Of a stretch of 57,665 nt of DNA, positions 33,201 through 42,377 are shown piece after piece. The position numbers and the translations under genes are program-made. Every line of letters starts with the position of its first letter. The first letter of the stretch is position 1. The notes under the pieces were generated by a model. It did not search any database. It saw only the letters and a list, made by a program, of their open reading frames with translations, and was not told the DNA's origin. The stretch lies in contig JAKLFY010000043.1 in the NCBI GenBank assembly GCA_022710935.1, forward strand, positions 1-57,665, in the 5' to 3' direction. This DNA is from Verrucomicrobiota bacterium (lineage in GTDB: Bacteria > Verrucomicrobiota > Verrucomicrobiia > Limisphaerales > J093).

Positions 33201-34711
33201 GCATCGAGATTGAGGCCCTGGATCGCAAGGCAGTTGATCCCCGCCCGCAGCAAGCCTGCGTCGGGGACGAACGGAATGGCTTCGAGGGCGTTGCCCGCGG
33301 ACGTGGCGGTGGCATTGGCTTCGAGGGCCTCGGGCGCGTTGCGCCGGGCGAGTTCGACCCCGTTGAGCCAGGCGACGAAACCATCGTCGTATCCCAGTCT
33401 CAGGACATGGGAACTGGCGGTCGCGGGATCGACGCTCGTGAAAGGAATCCGGAGCAGCACAGTGGCGCTGCGGTTGTGCATCGCGGCGCGGACGTCGGTT
33501 CGCAACTCCGAACCGATGCCCAGGACAAACTTGAATGTGCCGGCGGCGTAGCGGTTCTCAGGCCCGGTATCGACGGTGTGCGGGAAGGCGCCAGGATCGC
33601 CAAACCGCGACAGCCCGACGTAGCGAATCGCGCCGCCGCCGTCGCTGGTTGTCAACGCGTCGGCGCCGCTGCCGGTCCCGATGTTCCCGTTGCGCTCGGT
33701 GGCGTTGTACCCGTACGCCACGATGGTGTAGCTGCCCGGGGTCAGCGCGAGGGGTTGGGCCAGTGCCTTGAAGCGGCTGCCGGCTTCGAGGGTTCCCGGG
33801 CTGGCTGGCGTAAAGGTCTGGGTCGCCAAAAGCCCGCCCCCACGGTCATCTCCGAACGACGTCGGGGTGCCCCGCTCGTCCCGGCGCCAGAGTTGAGCGG
33901 TCAAGGTGGTTCGCAGCCCGTTGGCGCCGTCGTCGAAAACCCCGAGTTGCGTGATCGCCACAGGTTGGACGACCGCGAAATCCATCCCCAGCGAGCCTCC
34001 ATAGCTTTGGGTCCCGGCGGTTCCGCCCGCCACCTGATAGGCCACGACGGTTCCATGATTGTTCAGCACCGGCCCCGGGTCGAGGTTGAACCCGATCGCC
34101 GCCGACCCCGGCTCCCAGTGCGAATCGTCGAAATCGCCCCCTCCGCGCCACGCCGTTTCGAGGGATGCGGCGGGGACGAGCCAGCGCGCTGGCGAATCGC
34201 CCGTCACGAGGACGGTCTGCTCGGTCGCGACGCCATAGGAGACGTTCCGGTGCTGGGGCGGCACAGGCGCGGCGTACGCGAAGACCGTCTGGCCGGACGG
34301 ATCGATCAGGGCAAGCGCTTCCCCCTGGGCGTCGAGCGCGAAGTCGGCATGGAGATTCCCCGCGGGGTCGGCCGAGCGGGGCAAGGTCTGACCCGAAGCG
34401 AACACAACCAGGTAGGCGCCCGGCGGCAGAAGACACGGTGGGAACGTCCAGGAATTCTCACGGTCACACAGCCGCCAGCCGGCCAGGTCAACGGGCCGCG
34501 AGCCGAGGTTGTGAATCTCGACCCAGTCGGAGTAACGCCCAAAGCCGTCCGCCAGGACGCCGTCGTTGTCGGCCATGAACTCGGTAATCACCAGGTCCGA
34601 CCCGGCAAACCCAGGCACGCCCAGCAGCGCCAGAACGAGGGCCAACCACGCCCGCGGCGCCGGGCTGTGACAGACTGGCAGCACTCTGCGTTCTCGCGTG
34701 CTGGAAATCAT
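30203..34711 (-). CDS. Giant surface protein: lamin-tail domains, GVFD module and CotH kinase domain
   Basis: A 1502-residue secreted protein with signal peptide WLALVLALLGVPGFAG. In order: lamin-tail domain (about 39-130, SDLVITEFMADN and SDWVEIHNLG); a GVFD module (about 217-395); a chitobiase C-terminal-like segment (about 565-640, VRYTTDASTPSPS); a CotH kinase domain (about 735-1010) with KLSFRLLFERKFG, GRFIHLYLNGLYWGIYNPTERPD and the metal-binding WDNDLGFSG; a second lamin-tail domain (about 1187-1320); and a DPDGDGLPNVLESALGSNP calcium-type repeat near the end. CotH kinases phosphorylate secreted proteins. In Verrucomicrobia and Planctomycetes such lamin-tail/CotH proteins are common but uncharacterised. 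It is followed on the same strand by the TetR gene. Confidence 0.88.
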   Translation of the reverse strand: MISSTRERRVLPVCHSPAPRAWLALVLALLGVPGFAGSDLVITEFMADNDGVLADGFGRYSDWVEIHNLGSRPVDLAGWRLCDRENSWTFPPCLLPPGAYLVVFASGQTLPRSADPAGNLHADFALDAQGEALALIDPSGQTVFAYAAPVPPQHRNVSYGVATEQTVLVTGDSPARWLVPAASLETAWRGGGDFDDSHWEPGSAAIGFNLDPGPVLNNHGTVVAYQVAGGTAGTQSYGGSLGMDFAVVQPVAITQLGVFDDGANGLRTTLTAQLWRRDERGTPTSFGDDRGGGLLATQTFTPASPGTLEAGSRFKALAQPLALTPGSYTIVAYGYNATERNGNIGTGSGADALTTSDGGGAIRYVGLSRFGDPGAFPHTVDTGPENRYAAGTFKFVLGIGSELRTDVRAAMHNRSATVLLRIPFTSVDPATASSHVLRLGYDDGFVAWLNGVELARRNAPEALEANATATSAGNALEAIPFVPDAGLLRAGINCLAIQGLNLDAADRDFIVLPELVAVRVDRDSPRYFRTPTPGGPNAMSDVIGFAEEPAFSIGRSFCEQPFTVELSTATPGVQVRYTTDASTPSPSHGTPYAGPIPIATTTVLRALAYREDLEPSRVVTHTYLFLNDVAVQGNAPPGYPSAWGSVPADYGMVPAASLYAKAAGNASFTPEQARAAVAASLRALPSLCLSTDQANLFDPATGLYLNPTGRGETWERPVSAELLLPDASAGFEINAGLQVMGYTSRNLEATPKLSFRLLFERKFGPGWLTYPFFGPNAAARFNSIALRANSRDTWVAEHFGFGSALYLADQWAKETQLDMGQPATHGRFIHLYLNGLYWGIYNPTERPDAAFLASYLDGDRADYDVIKFCCPHLLEDGDMAAWNQLLEACRAGLSSPAAYQHVQGNRADGSRDPTLPRLIDIDNFIDYALNGEFHASADWPGNYYAGRNSAEAPGDGFRFIQWDNDLGFSGGNLNANKVHTDPGHSWWTTSPGEIEIALRANAEYRLRFADRVYRHFFHDGALTPAANIARWQRLATALEPALYAESARWGDARASLRTVQDHWRRRSQFMVNSYFPARTAIVLEQLRTHSLYPRLAAPEFEPNGGTVPPGFTLHMTATSAIYCTLDGCDPRLPGGSVHPQAIHLTAAADLAIDRSVTLRARACDGTDWSALHEARFIAGRLPGPGDLAISELNYHPADPTEAEALAGCNDPSAFEFVELVNTADQPLDLRGLRFSRGIEFDWLDSAFDTLAPGDCVLLVADPAAFGLRYGTNLANRVAGVFAGGTGLSNAGERITLEQTTAQTLIDLTYDDVSPWPLSPDGEGTTLVLDNSRHPADPMRWRASLLPGGTPGEVLSFWDEWLRLHFTDAERRDPAVSNDHADPDGDGLPNVLESALGSNPRQSDPGGGCLVAWIDLGQVGGVPQNFLMLRFRRPASGQPDVSIESSVDLTTWTPGEAHLMLKNLERDPDGIWETVEFRSLAPLVAAGRPRAYWRLMVKGPSGF

Positions 34712-34793
34712 GCGCGGCTGTCAGAAACGGTGCGCAGCAGAACAGTGTGCTGCAAGTGCTCAAGCCGTCGCTGCCCAACCCGGATACGGTTCC

Positions 34794-35030
34794 TCACGGA
34801 GCTTGTCCAACGTCCTCGTCAGGGCGGCGGCGAAGCGTGGCCACGACGCTGGTCTCGTCGGCGTGCGATCCCTCGCACTCGAATCCGACCGCAGCGATCT
34901 CGTATTCGATCTCTCGCGGTGGCGGGGTTCGAACCCGATCGCCCACGCGCGGCATCGCGGGAAAGCGGGCATGGGCGAATTTCTGCTCCGGATCGTCCGG
35001 GTACCGGAAGGTGATGTAGATGGTGTCCAT
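34794..35030 (-). CDS. Small conserved-looking hypothetical protein
   Basis: A 78-residue protein, not recognised. From the ATG at 35030 it reads as ordered protein (MDTIYITFRYPDDPEQKF, PAMPRVGDRVRT, EYEIAAVGFECEG, TSVVATLRRRP), with alternating polar and hydrophobic residues suggesting a small beta fold with an SH3/OB-like pattern. An upstream TTG at 35042 would add four residues. It sits alone between a pseudopilin gene and the CotH gene, all on the minus strand. Its sequence looks more protein-like than the antisense frames around it. Confidence 0.6.
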   Translation of the reverse strand: MDTIYITFRYPDDPEQKFAHARFPAMPRVGDRVRTPPPREIEYEIAAVGFECEGSHADETSVVATLRRRPDEDVGQAP

Positions 35031-35150
35031 AACTCGACGCAATTGCTTGCCGGGAACAGGCTGAACTTAGCAGCGTTTGCCTGCTCTGGCCAGAGCGAGA
35101 TTGACCCTGGAAACGCGAACAACGAGCGAGCAGATCCCCGGAGGGCGGGA

Positions 35151-36020
<870 letters not shown>

Positions 36021-36054
36021 CCAGCATACATAGCACACCTCGACGGCCCTGTAA

Positions 36055-37161
36055 ATGTCCCGGATTATGCAACGATTCATCTTCCTCTGTTGCCTCTCGG
36101 CAATTGTGCCGTGGAAGGCGTTATCCGACGATTTGGATGCGCGGTTCCCGGTGCGGGGATTGAGCATCGCAGCGCCGCCAGTCGCGCAGGTCGAGCGGTT
36201 CGCGAAATTCATCCGCCACGACCTGGCCGCGCGCCGGGTCAACACCCTGATCCTCCGGGTGGATTTCAATTTCGCGTATGAAACGCATCCGGAGTTGCGG
36301 GACTATCGCGCGCTCTCGCGCCGGGACGTTCAGGAACTGACTCGGGCTTGTCGCGACAACGGCATCCGCATCATCCCGCAGATCAACCTGTTGGGTCACC
36401 AATCCTGGGCGAACCGAACCGGCAACCTGCTCCGGGTCTATCCTGATTTTGACGAGACGCCCTGGGTGAAGATGCCCGAGAAATACGCATGGCCGAACCC
36501 GGACGGACTTTATTGCAAGAGCTATTGCCCGCTGCATCCCAAGGTGCATGAGGTCGTGTTCGCTCTCGTGGACGAGCTGTGCGACGCCTTCCAGGCCGAT
36601 GCCTTTCATGCCGGGATGGATGAGGTCTTTTACATCGGAGACGACAAGTGCCCCCGGTGCTCGGGCAAGGACAAGGCGGAGCTCTTTGCCGGCGAGGTCC
36701 GGCGAATCCGCAACCACCTCGCATCCAAGAATCGCCAGCTCTGGATCTGGGGCGACCGCTTGCTGGACGGCAACTTGACCGGGTTGGGCGAGTGGGAGGC
36801 CAGCCTGAACAACACGCATCGCGCGATCGATTTGATCCCGAAAGACATCGTGATTTGCGATTGGCACTACGAACGCGCCGAGCCCACCGCAGCCTACTTC
36901 GCCCTCAAAGGGTTCAACGTCGTCTCGTGCCCCTGGAAGAACCCGTCGAGCGCCGTCCAGCAGGTGCGCGACATCGTCCGACTGCGCGATCAGTCCAACC
37001 GGGTCCTCGGCACCCGCGCCCTCGGAGTCGTCCAGACGGTTTGGTCGGGCGCGAATTCGTTTCTGGACGCTTATCAACGGTTCATTGACGATCCGGGCCG
37101 GGACCCGGCAGAGAAGAGCGAGGCGGCCTGTTTCGTGCGGACGTTCGCGTCAGAGCCGTGA
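36055..37161 (+). CDS. Secreted GH20-like hexosaminidase-type hydrolase
   Basis: A 368-residue TIM-barrel protein. A signal peptide ([17 protein letters not shown]) begins at the ATG at 36055 or 36067. The barrel contains [27 protein letters not shown] and [12 protein letters not shown]. The last is the H-x-G-x-D-E pattern of GH20 beta-N-acetylhexosaminidases, where Asp-Glu are the catalytic pair. [10 protein letters not shown] and VQTVWSG continue the barrel. It is a single-domain protein without the N-terminal GH20b domain and short for the family, so its real substrate may differ. An 84-base gap separates it from the symporter gene, consistent with uptake of its product. Confidence 0.78.
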   Translation: MSRIMQRFIFLCCLSAIVPWKALSDDLDARFPVRGLSIAAPPVAQVERFAKFIRHDLAARRVNTLILRVDFNFAYETHPELRDYRALSRRDVQELTRACRDNGIRIIPQINLLGHQSWANRTGNLLRVYPDFDETPWVKMPEKYAWPNPDGLYCKSYCPLHPKVHEVVFALVDELCDAFQADAFHAGMDEVFYIGDDKCPRCSGKDKAELFAGEVRRIRNHLASKNRQLWIWGDRLLDGNLTGLGEWEASLNNTHRAIDLIPKDIVICDWHYERAEPTAAYFALKGFNVVSCPWKNPSSAVQQVRDIVRLRDQSNRVLGTRALGVVQTVWSGANSFLDAYQRFIDDPGRDPAEKSEAACFVRTFASEP

Positions 37162-37245
37162 CGAGACCCGGGCGAAAACCGATCTCGGTACAGCGGATTT
37201 GGATGGCTTTCCCGGGCGAGGCCAGGTAGCAGTCCATGCCTCATC

Positions 37246-39090
37246 ATGAGCCTGCATCCGATTGACATCGGCATCTTCGTCGCGTTCATCCTCGCGGTGG
37301 TGGCCGTCGGCATTTTCACCAGCCGACACGAGCAGGACAGCGAGTCGTACTTTCTCGCCGGTCGAGGGCTGTCGTGGTGGCTCATCGGGTTCTCGCTGAT
37401 CGCGGCGAACATCTCCACCGAACAATTCGTCGGCATGTCCGGGAGCGCGGCGGATCGCCTTGGCCTGGCCATAGCCAGCTATGAGTGGCTGGCGGCCATC
37501 ACACTGGTTGTCGTGGCGTTCTTCTTCCTGCCGCATTTCCTGCGCGCCGGCATCTACACGATTCCGGAGTTTCTCGAGCAGCGTTTCAACAGGGCCACCC
37601 GCTCGATCATGGCGCTGTGCATGGCGCTGGTGTACATCCTGCTCGTCGCGGCGGTGACCTACTCCGGCGCGCTCACGATCCAGACGGCGTTTGCCGGTAA
37701 ACTCCTCTTCGCCGTCATCCCGATGAACCTGGTCACCGGCGCCTGGCTGATCGGCGTGATGGCGGCGGCGTATGTGGCCAGCGGCGGATTGAAGGCGTGC
37801 GCCTGGGCGGACCTGATCCAGGGCAGCGCGCTGATCGTTGGGGGCGGCGCCGTGGTCTATTTCGCGCTGGAACGGCTGGGCGCGACGCCCGTCGCGGCGC
37901 TGGCATCGAGCGCGCCGGTGCCCTCGACGCTCACCGATGCGGCCAGCGGTACCGCCAAGTTCGCCGCGCTCAACGCCCACAAGCTCCATATGGTCATGCC
38001 CCGCACGGATGCGATGCTGCCCTGGACCACGCTGCTGCTCGGCCTGTGGATTCCGAACTTTTATTACTGGGGCCTGAACCAGTACATCATGCAGCGCACA
38101 CTGGGCGCGAAGTCGCTGGCGCAAGGGCAGAAGGGCATCGTGTTCGCCGCCAGCCTGAAGCTGCTCATCCCCTTCATTATCGTCATGCCCGGCATGATGG
38201 CCTTCAACCTCTTCAGCAAGGAGATGCGCGCCGAGGCGGACAAAGGCAATGCGCGCGTCCTGCAGCTCCACGCCGACGCGAAGTCCGCGCCGGACGGCAA
38301 GCCGGTTGTGTTCATCGCCGACGAAGCATGGAGCCAATTGAATCCCGCGCTCGCCTTCGAGATTGCCGCGCACAACGACGCCGTCCGCAAACGAGCCGCC
38401 GCGACGGGCGCGCCCACTACAGAGGAACATCTCATCGGCTACAAGTACGACACCGCCTTCGGCTTCCTGCTGAGCCGCGTGTTGCCGGAGGGCACGGGCT
38501 GGCAGGGCTTCGTGCTGGCGGCGTTGCTTGGCGCGGTGGTGAGTTCGCTCGCGGCGATGCTCAACGCGGCTTCCACCATCGTCTCGCTCGACCTTTACCG
38601 CACCCACATCGCCCCCGGAGCTTCGCAGTCGCATCTCGTCAACGTTGGACGCATCACTGTGGGCGCGTTCATGGTCTGCGGCTGCGCCTTCGCGCCGAGC
38701 CTGGGCAATCCCCGGATCAGCAACAGCATCTTTGCCATCATCCAGGAGGGCCAGGCCTATATCTACTCCGGCATCCTCGCGGTGTTCCTCGTCGGGTTGC
38801 TGGTGCGGCGCGCGCCTCCAGTGACCGGTGTCGTCGGGCTGGTGCTCGGCCCGGTCTCGTTCTGGCTCCTCAAGCAACTCGCCCCGGGCGTCTCGTTCGT
38901 GAACCGCGCCTCAATTTCCTTCGGCATCGTGGTCGCCACAATGCTGCTGATCACGAGGCTGAGGCCGCTGCCCAAGCCGGTCGAGTTCGTCCCGAGCGCG
39001 CGCATCGAGTTGGTCTCCTCGCGCTCCGCCAAACTGGGTGGCGTGGCGGTCGTGCTGGCCACCCTCGCGCTCTACGTGGTGTTCTTCTAG
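37246..39090 (+). CDS. Sodium:solute symporter (SSS/SGLT family)
   Basis: A 614-residue inner-membrane transporter with about 13-14 helices. Family features are ESYFLAGRGLSWWLIGFSLIAANIS near residues 30-55, QFVGMSG, GIYTIPEFLEQRFN, PNFYYWGLNQYIMQRTLGAKS and GAVVSSLAAMLNAASTIVSLDLYR. Two polar insertions break the usual spacing: one after helix 6 (about 215-250) and one of about 80 residues (about 325-405), which carries VFIADEAWSQLN and falls between membrane helices. The substrate is probably a sugar or sugar acid, from the neighbouring GH20-like gene and general context. Confidence 0.93.
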   Translation: MSLHPIDIGIFVAFILAVVAVGIFTSRHEQDSESYFLAGRGLSWWLIGFSLIAANISTEQFVGMSGSAADRLGLAIASYEWLAAITLVVVAFFFLPHFLRAGIYTIPEFLEQRFNRATRSIMALCMALVYILLVAAVTYSGALTIQTAFAGKLLFAVIPMNLVTGAWLIGVMAAAYVASGGLKACAWADLIQGSALIVGGGAVVYFALERLGATPVAALASSAPVPSTLTDAASGTAKFAALNAHKLHMVMPRTDAMLPWTTLLLGLWIPNFYYWGLNQYIMQRTLGAKSLAQGQKGIVFAASLKLLIPFIIVMPGMMAFNLFSKEMRAEADKGNARVLQLHADAKSAPDGKPVVFIADEAWSQLNPALAFEIAAHNDAVRKRAAATGAPTTEEHLIGYKYDTAFGFLLSRVLPEGTGWQGFVLAALLGAVVSSLAAMLNAASTIVSLDLYRTHIAPGASQSHLVNVGRITVGAFMVCGCAFAPSLGNPRISNSIFAIIQEGQAYIYSGILAVFLVGLLVRRAPPVTGVVGLVLGPVSFWLLKQLAPGVSFVNRASISFGIVVATMLLITRLRPLPKPVEFVPSARIELVSSRSAKLGGVAVVLATLALYVVFF

Positions 39091-39208
39091 CGCGCATGAG
39101 TGCACCTTCCGATGACATCGGCTCCGCGTTCTTCAGAAGTTGGTGAGAAATGGGCGCTAGCCCGAACAAGCTTGCGGACAGGCCGAAAGCGGCAGAGCAT
39201 CGCCACCC

Positions 39209-41608
39209 ATGAACCTTGTGGGAGAGTGCGTTTCTGCTGCACGCAGAGTGTCAATCGAACGACTTCCGCTCACCGGTTTTCTTGCGCTCGCGCTTGGCGC
39301 CAGTGCTTTTGGCGGTGAGGGGCCTGGGCCTGCTCCGATCGCATCATCGACCGGTCGTCCCCCTGCGATCCAGCCGGCGGTCCATCCGAAGGCCATGGGT
39401 TTCGAGGAAATTGTCTTCGTCAAGCGCAAGCCGTATTCCTCGGATCACTATTATACGGACATCAACAACGGGACCAGTCCGGACCGGTTCCTCCCGGACA
39501 ATGGCATCTACATATACAGCTTGCGCACGCGCTCGGAGCGACCGGTTGTGAGGAGCGCGGACATGCCGGGGGGAAATGGTTTCATTGGCAAGATCAGTCT
39601 CTCGTTCGATGCGAAGAAGCTCCTTTTCGATTTCCGCCAGGATCCCGCGGCGGGCTTTCGCGTTTGGGAAGTGAACACCGACGGGACAGGCTTGCGGCAG
39701 GTGTCGTTTCCGCCGCCGGACGAGACGGAGAAGGCCGCCCGATGGCATGCGGGATGGCATACGGACGACATTCACCCATGCTATTTGCCGGATGGCGACA
39801 TCATCTTCTGCTCGACGCGCAGTGAACATACGGTGCTGTGCGGCGGTTCCAGCCACCTGGTGGCGCCCGGGCTTTATCGAATGAAGGCGGATGGCACCCA
39901 GGTGCGGCCATTGGCCAACAGCCCCGTCAGCGAATTCTGTCCGGTGGTGCTCGACGACGGCCGCGTGATGTATCACCGGTGGGAATACATCGACAAGGGC
40001 GCTCGCGTTGCCAAGACCGTCTGGACCATGAATCCGGATGGCAGCAGCCCCCGGGAACTCTACGGGCTGGCCGACGATACAACGACTGTGTACATGTATC
40101 CCCAGCCAATGCCCGGCAATCCCTCGCGCTTTGTCTGCGTGGGAACGTGCCACTTTCCCCAAGGGGGGTGCGTGGGAGCGATCATGCTCGTGGACTGCAG
40201 CAAAGGCATCCGGACGCGGGGTCCGGACCCGGATCAGCCGGACTACCTGGCGTGCGATGAACGCCAGGCGGTTCACAATCTCACGCCTGAAGTGTTCATC
40301 CAGCGCCGGACCGAACCCGGTTGGCACTTCCTGACCGGGGAAGGGCGATACGTGCACGATCGCGAGGGGCGGCAGGGGCACCTCTTCACGCATCCAATTC
40401 CCATCAGCGACAGCGAGTTCCTGGTCTCCTACAAGGTCAATGCCGCGGATCACTACCAACAAGTCCCCAACGCCTACGCCTTGTACCTGATTGACACCCA
40501 GGGACGCCGCGAGCTCCTCCATGCCGATCCCGCGCTTTCGTGCTGGCATCCGCTGCCCCTGGTGGCCCGGCCGGTCCCGCCGGTGGTGCAATCGCATCGG
40601 GAGGCTGAGTACGCTGCGAGGGACGAAGCGCTCTGCACGGTGGCCAACGTTTACCAGGGCATGGCCGGCATCGAACGGGGGCAGGTCAAATGGATCCGCA
40701 TCAATGAAGCGTTGCCGCGATACTGGTCCACCGGCCGGCGTTGGGAGCCCTCGTTGAGCAGTTCCAGTTGGAAGGCCGCCCTCTGGCCTCGCGTGCAGTG
40801 GGGTGTCGTGCCTGTGGACCCCGACGGTTCGGCGCACTTCGTCGTGCCGGCCGACCGCGCCATTTTTCTGCAAGCGCTCGATGAGAATTTCCGTGAGCTG
40901 CAGCGGGAGCGCACCTATGTGAACTACCGGCCGGGCGAAGTCCGTTCCTGCACCGGATGTCACGGTCAGGCTAATCACATCACCAAGGCGAGCACCCCGA
41001 CGATGCCAATGGCCCTCATGCGTCCTCCCGACCGGCCCCAACCGCAACCGTGCGACCTGGTCGAGAACGGCGGTGACGGCCAGGCGGGCCAGGTCATTCA
41101 CTACCCGGCTGACATCCAGCCGATCTGGGATGCGAAATGCGTTTCCTGCCATGGCCAGGATCCCGCGGACGGCCTGCGGCTGACCGGTGAAATCACCGAG
41201 TTCTACAATACCTCCTACGAAGAACTGGCCCGGAAGCAACTGGCCGGTCCGATCATTGCCGAGTTCACTTCCTTCCTCCAGGGCGACCAGGGCAACTACA
41301 ACGGGGCCTATCTGCCGCCAAAGAGCCTGGGCTGCCCCGCCAGTTCGCTGATGGCCCTCCTGACGGATCCCGCGCATCCGAAGAACACCAAGGACAATCA
41401 CGCCGCCATGTTGACCACGATGGAATTGATGCGCGTGAGCCGCTGGGTGGATTCGAATTACCAGTTCTACGGCAGCTATTTCGGACGCCAGCATCCGCGA
41501 TGGGCCAGTGCGGACACGAATGTGCCGGCGTACAATCCGGCCGATTTTCGGCGCAAAGCCTCCTTCGTCGAAGCCATCGCTTTTCTGGCTCCGCCCTGGC
41601 ACAGGTGA
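39209..41608 (+). CDS. Di-haem c-type propeller protein resembling the hydrazine synthase alpha family
   Basis: A 799-residue exported protein with a hydrophobic signal (LTGFLALALGASAFGG). Most of it is a TolB/PD40-like beta-propeller: KISLSFDAKKLLFDF, GDIIFCSTRSEHT, LYRMKADGTQVR, WTMNPDGSSPRE. Two haem c sites follow: CTGCH at 581-585 and CVSCH at 644-648, the second in a cytochrome-like YPADIQPIWDAKCVSC context typical of Planctomycete/Verrucomicrobia haem domains. This order matches proteins annotated as HzsA-like middle-domain proteins outside anammox bacteria. No other hydrazine or anammox gene is present, so anammox chemistry should not be inferred. An extracytoplasmic electron-transfer or sugar-oxidation role is more likely. 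Confidence 0.82.
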   Translation: MNLVGECVSAARRVSIERLPLTGFLALALGASAFGGEGPGPAPIASSTGRPPAIQPAVHPKAMGFEEIVFVKRKPYSSDHYYTDINNGTSPDRFLPDNGIYIYSLRTRSERPVVRSADMPGGNGFIGKISLSFDAKKLLFDFRQDPAAGFRVWEVNTDGTGLRQVSFPPPDETEKAARWHAGWHTDDIHPCYLPDGDIIFCSTRSEHTVLCGGSSHLVAPGLYRMKADGTQVRPLANSPVSEFCPVVLDDGRVMYHRWEYIDKGARVAKTVWTMNPDGSSPRELYGLADDTTTVYMYPQPMPGNPSRFVCVGTCHFPQGGCVGAIMLVDCSKGIRTRGPDPDQPDYLACDERQAVHNLTPEVFIQRRTEPGWHFLTGEGRYVHDREGRQGHLFTHPIPISDSEFLVSYKVNAADHYQQVPNAYALYLIDTQGRRELLHADPALSCWHPLPLVARPVPPVVQSHREAEYAARDEALCTVANVYQGMAGIERGQVKWIRINEALPRYWSTGRRWEPSLSSSSWKAALWPRVQWGVVPVDPDGSAHFVVPADRAIFLQALDENFRELQRERTYVNYRPGEVRSCTGCHGQANHITKASTPTMPMALMRPPDRPQPQPCDLVENGGDGQAGQVIHYPADIQPIWDAKCVSCHGQDPADGLRLTGEITEFYNTSYEELARKQLAGPIIAEFTSFLQGDQGNYNGAYLPPKSLGCPASSLMALLTDPAHPKNTKDNHAAMLTTMELMRVSRWVDSNYQFYGSYFGRQHPRWASADTNVPAYNPADFRRKASFVEAIAFLAPPWHR

Positions 41609-41698
41609 AGGCAATGGGTGAAAAAGTTGGGTTCGCACCCTCCCGACCGCAAGCCAAGCGAACTGCTTGCGAAAACCAAAGAGGCCTCGATCAGTATG

Positions 41699-42169
41699 TC
41701 AGGAGTGCTGGAGTCTGGGACTGGTCGCACTGTGAATGCCTTCCGGAAGAGACGTCTCTGGCCAGAGCCCTTGCGGATCCCGGTGACGTCGGCCAACCGG
41801 GAGCACTTGCGGCGCCTGCGCAGCGCGGAGGCCGAAGCTCCAGGTCATGCCGTATTGCGCGACACTCTCCTTCAACGGTAGCTCCTCCAGCTTCGGCGTC
41901 GCGGGCGGCTGAGCCTCGGTGTAGAGCGTGACCGTTTGCGTCGAGGAGACCCACGGATTCGGCCCGACGACCCGCGGCGCGGTGGGGCGGGGGGCCAGGA
42001 CCGACTTCACCGATCCGCCGAGGTAGCTCGCGTGGAGGATTCCGACCGCCGGCACTCGGCCGTCGTTCTGAACCAGACCCCAGCGCGGACCGGGGAGGTT
42101 CTGACGGCTCAGGACCGGAGCCAGTTGACTCGCCACGGCGGCAGCCAGGACAAGTTGTGTCAAGATCAT
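41699..42169 (-). pseudogene. Truncated secreted protein, relic of a VSQYGITWTF-type family
   Basis: The gap 41609-42377 contains one interpretable remnant. From ATG 42169 (or GTG 42178) a signal-like start (ILTQLVLAAAVASQLAPVL) is followed by SSTQTVTLYTEAQ and ESVAQYGMTWSF. The last element is the opening of a domain common in verrucomicrobial and planctomycete secreted proteins, from memory VSQYGITWTF followed by VGQF..GD. Here the frame leaves that pattern straight after TWSF and continues as GLRAAQAPQVLP with no family resemblance, so the rest appears deleted. Nothing recognisable lies in 41609-41700 or 42179-42377. Confidence 0.45.
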
Positions 42170-42377
42170 GCCATCCACGGTATCGCTCGTGGGCGCGCCG
42201 GACCACGCGAAAAGGCCTTTTCCGCTTCGCCGCCGAGTGGGCCGAGGCTAGGCTCCCCGGCCCCGTTGCGTTACATCAACTGGCGGCCGGCGGACACGCA
42301 GAACCTGTCTGATCATGGCGCCATTGGGCGGAGGAATCCAGCCAACGGAAAGTGGTTGAAGGACGCAATCCGCCGGA

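Noticed and set aside
39209-41608. Anammox hydrazine synthase.
   Set aside because: Only one HzsA-like protein with two haem sites is present, without the beta/gamma subunits or hydrazine dehydrogenase, and similar proteins are common in non-anammox PVC bacteria.
41618-41881. 87-codon plus-strand frame after the di-haem protein.
   Set aside because: Some protein-like stretches (RIPVTSANREHLRRLRSAEA) but no family recognised, no ribosome-binding site, and it overlaps the minus-strand relic. Could be another fragment, but I cannot support it.
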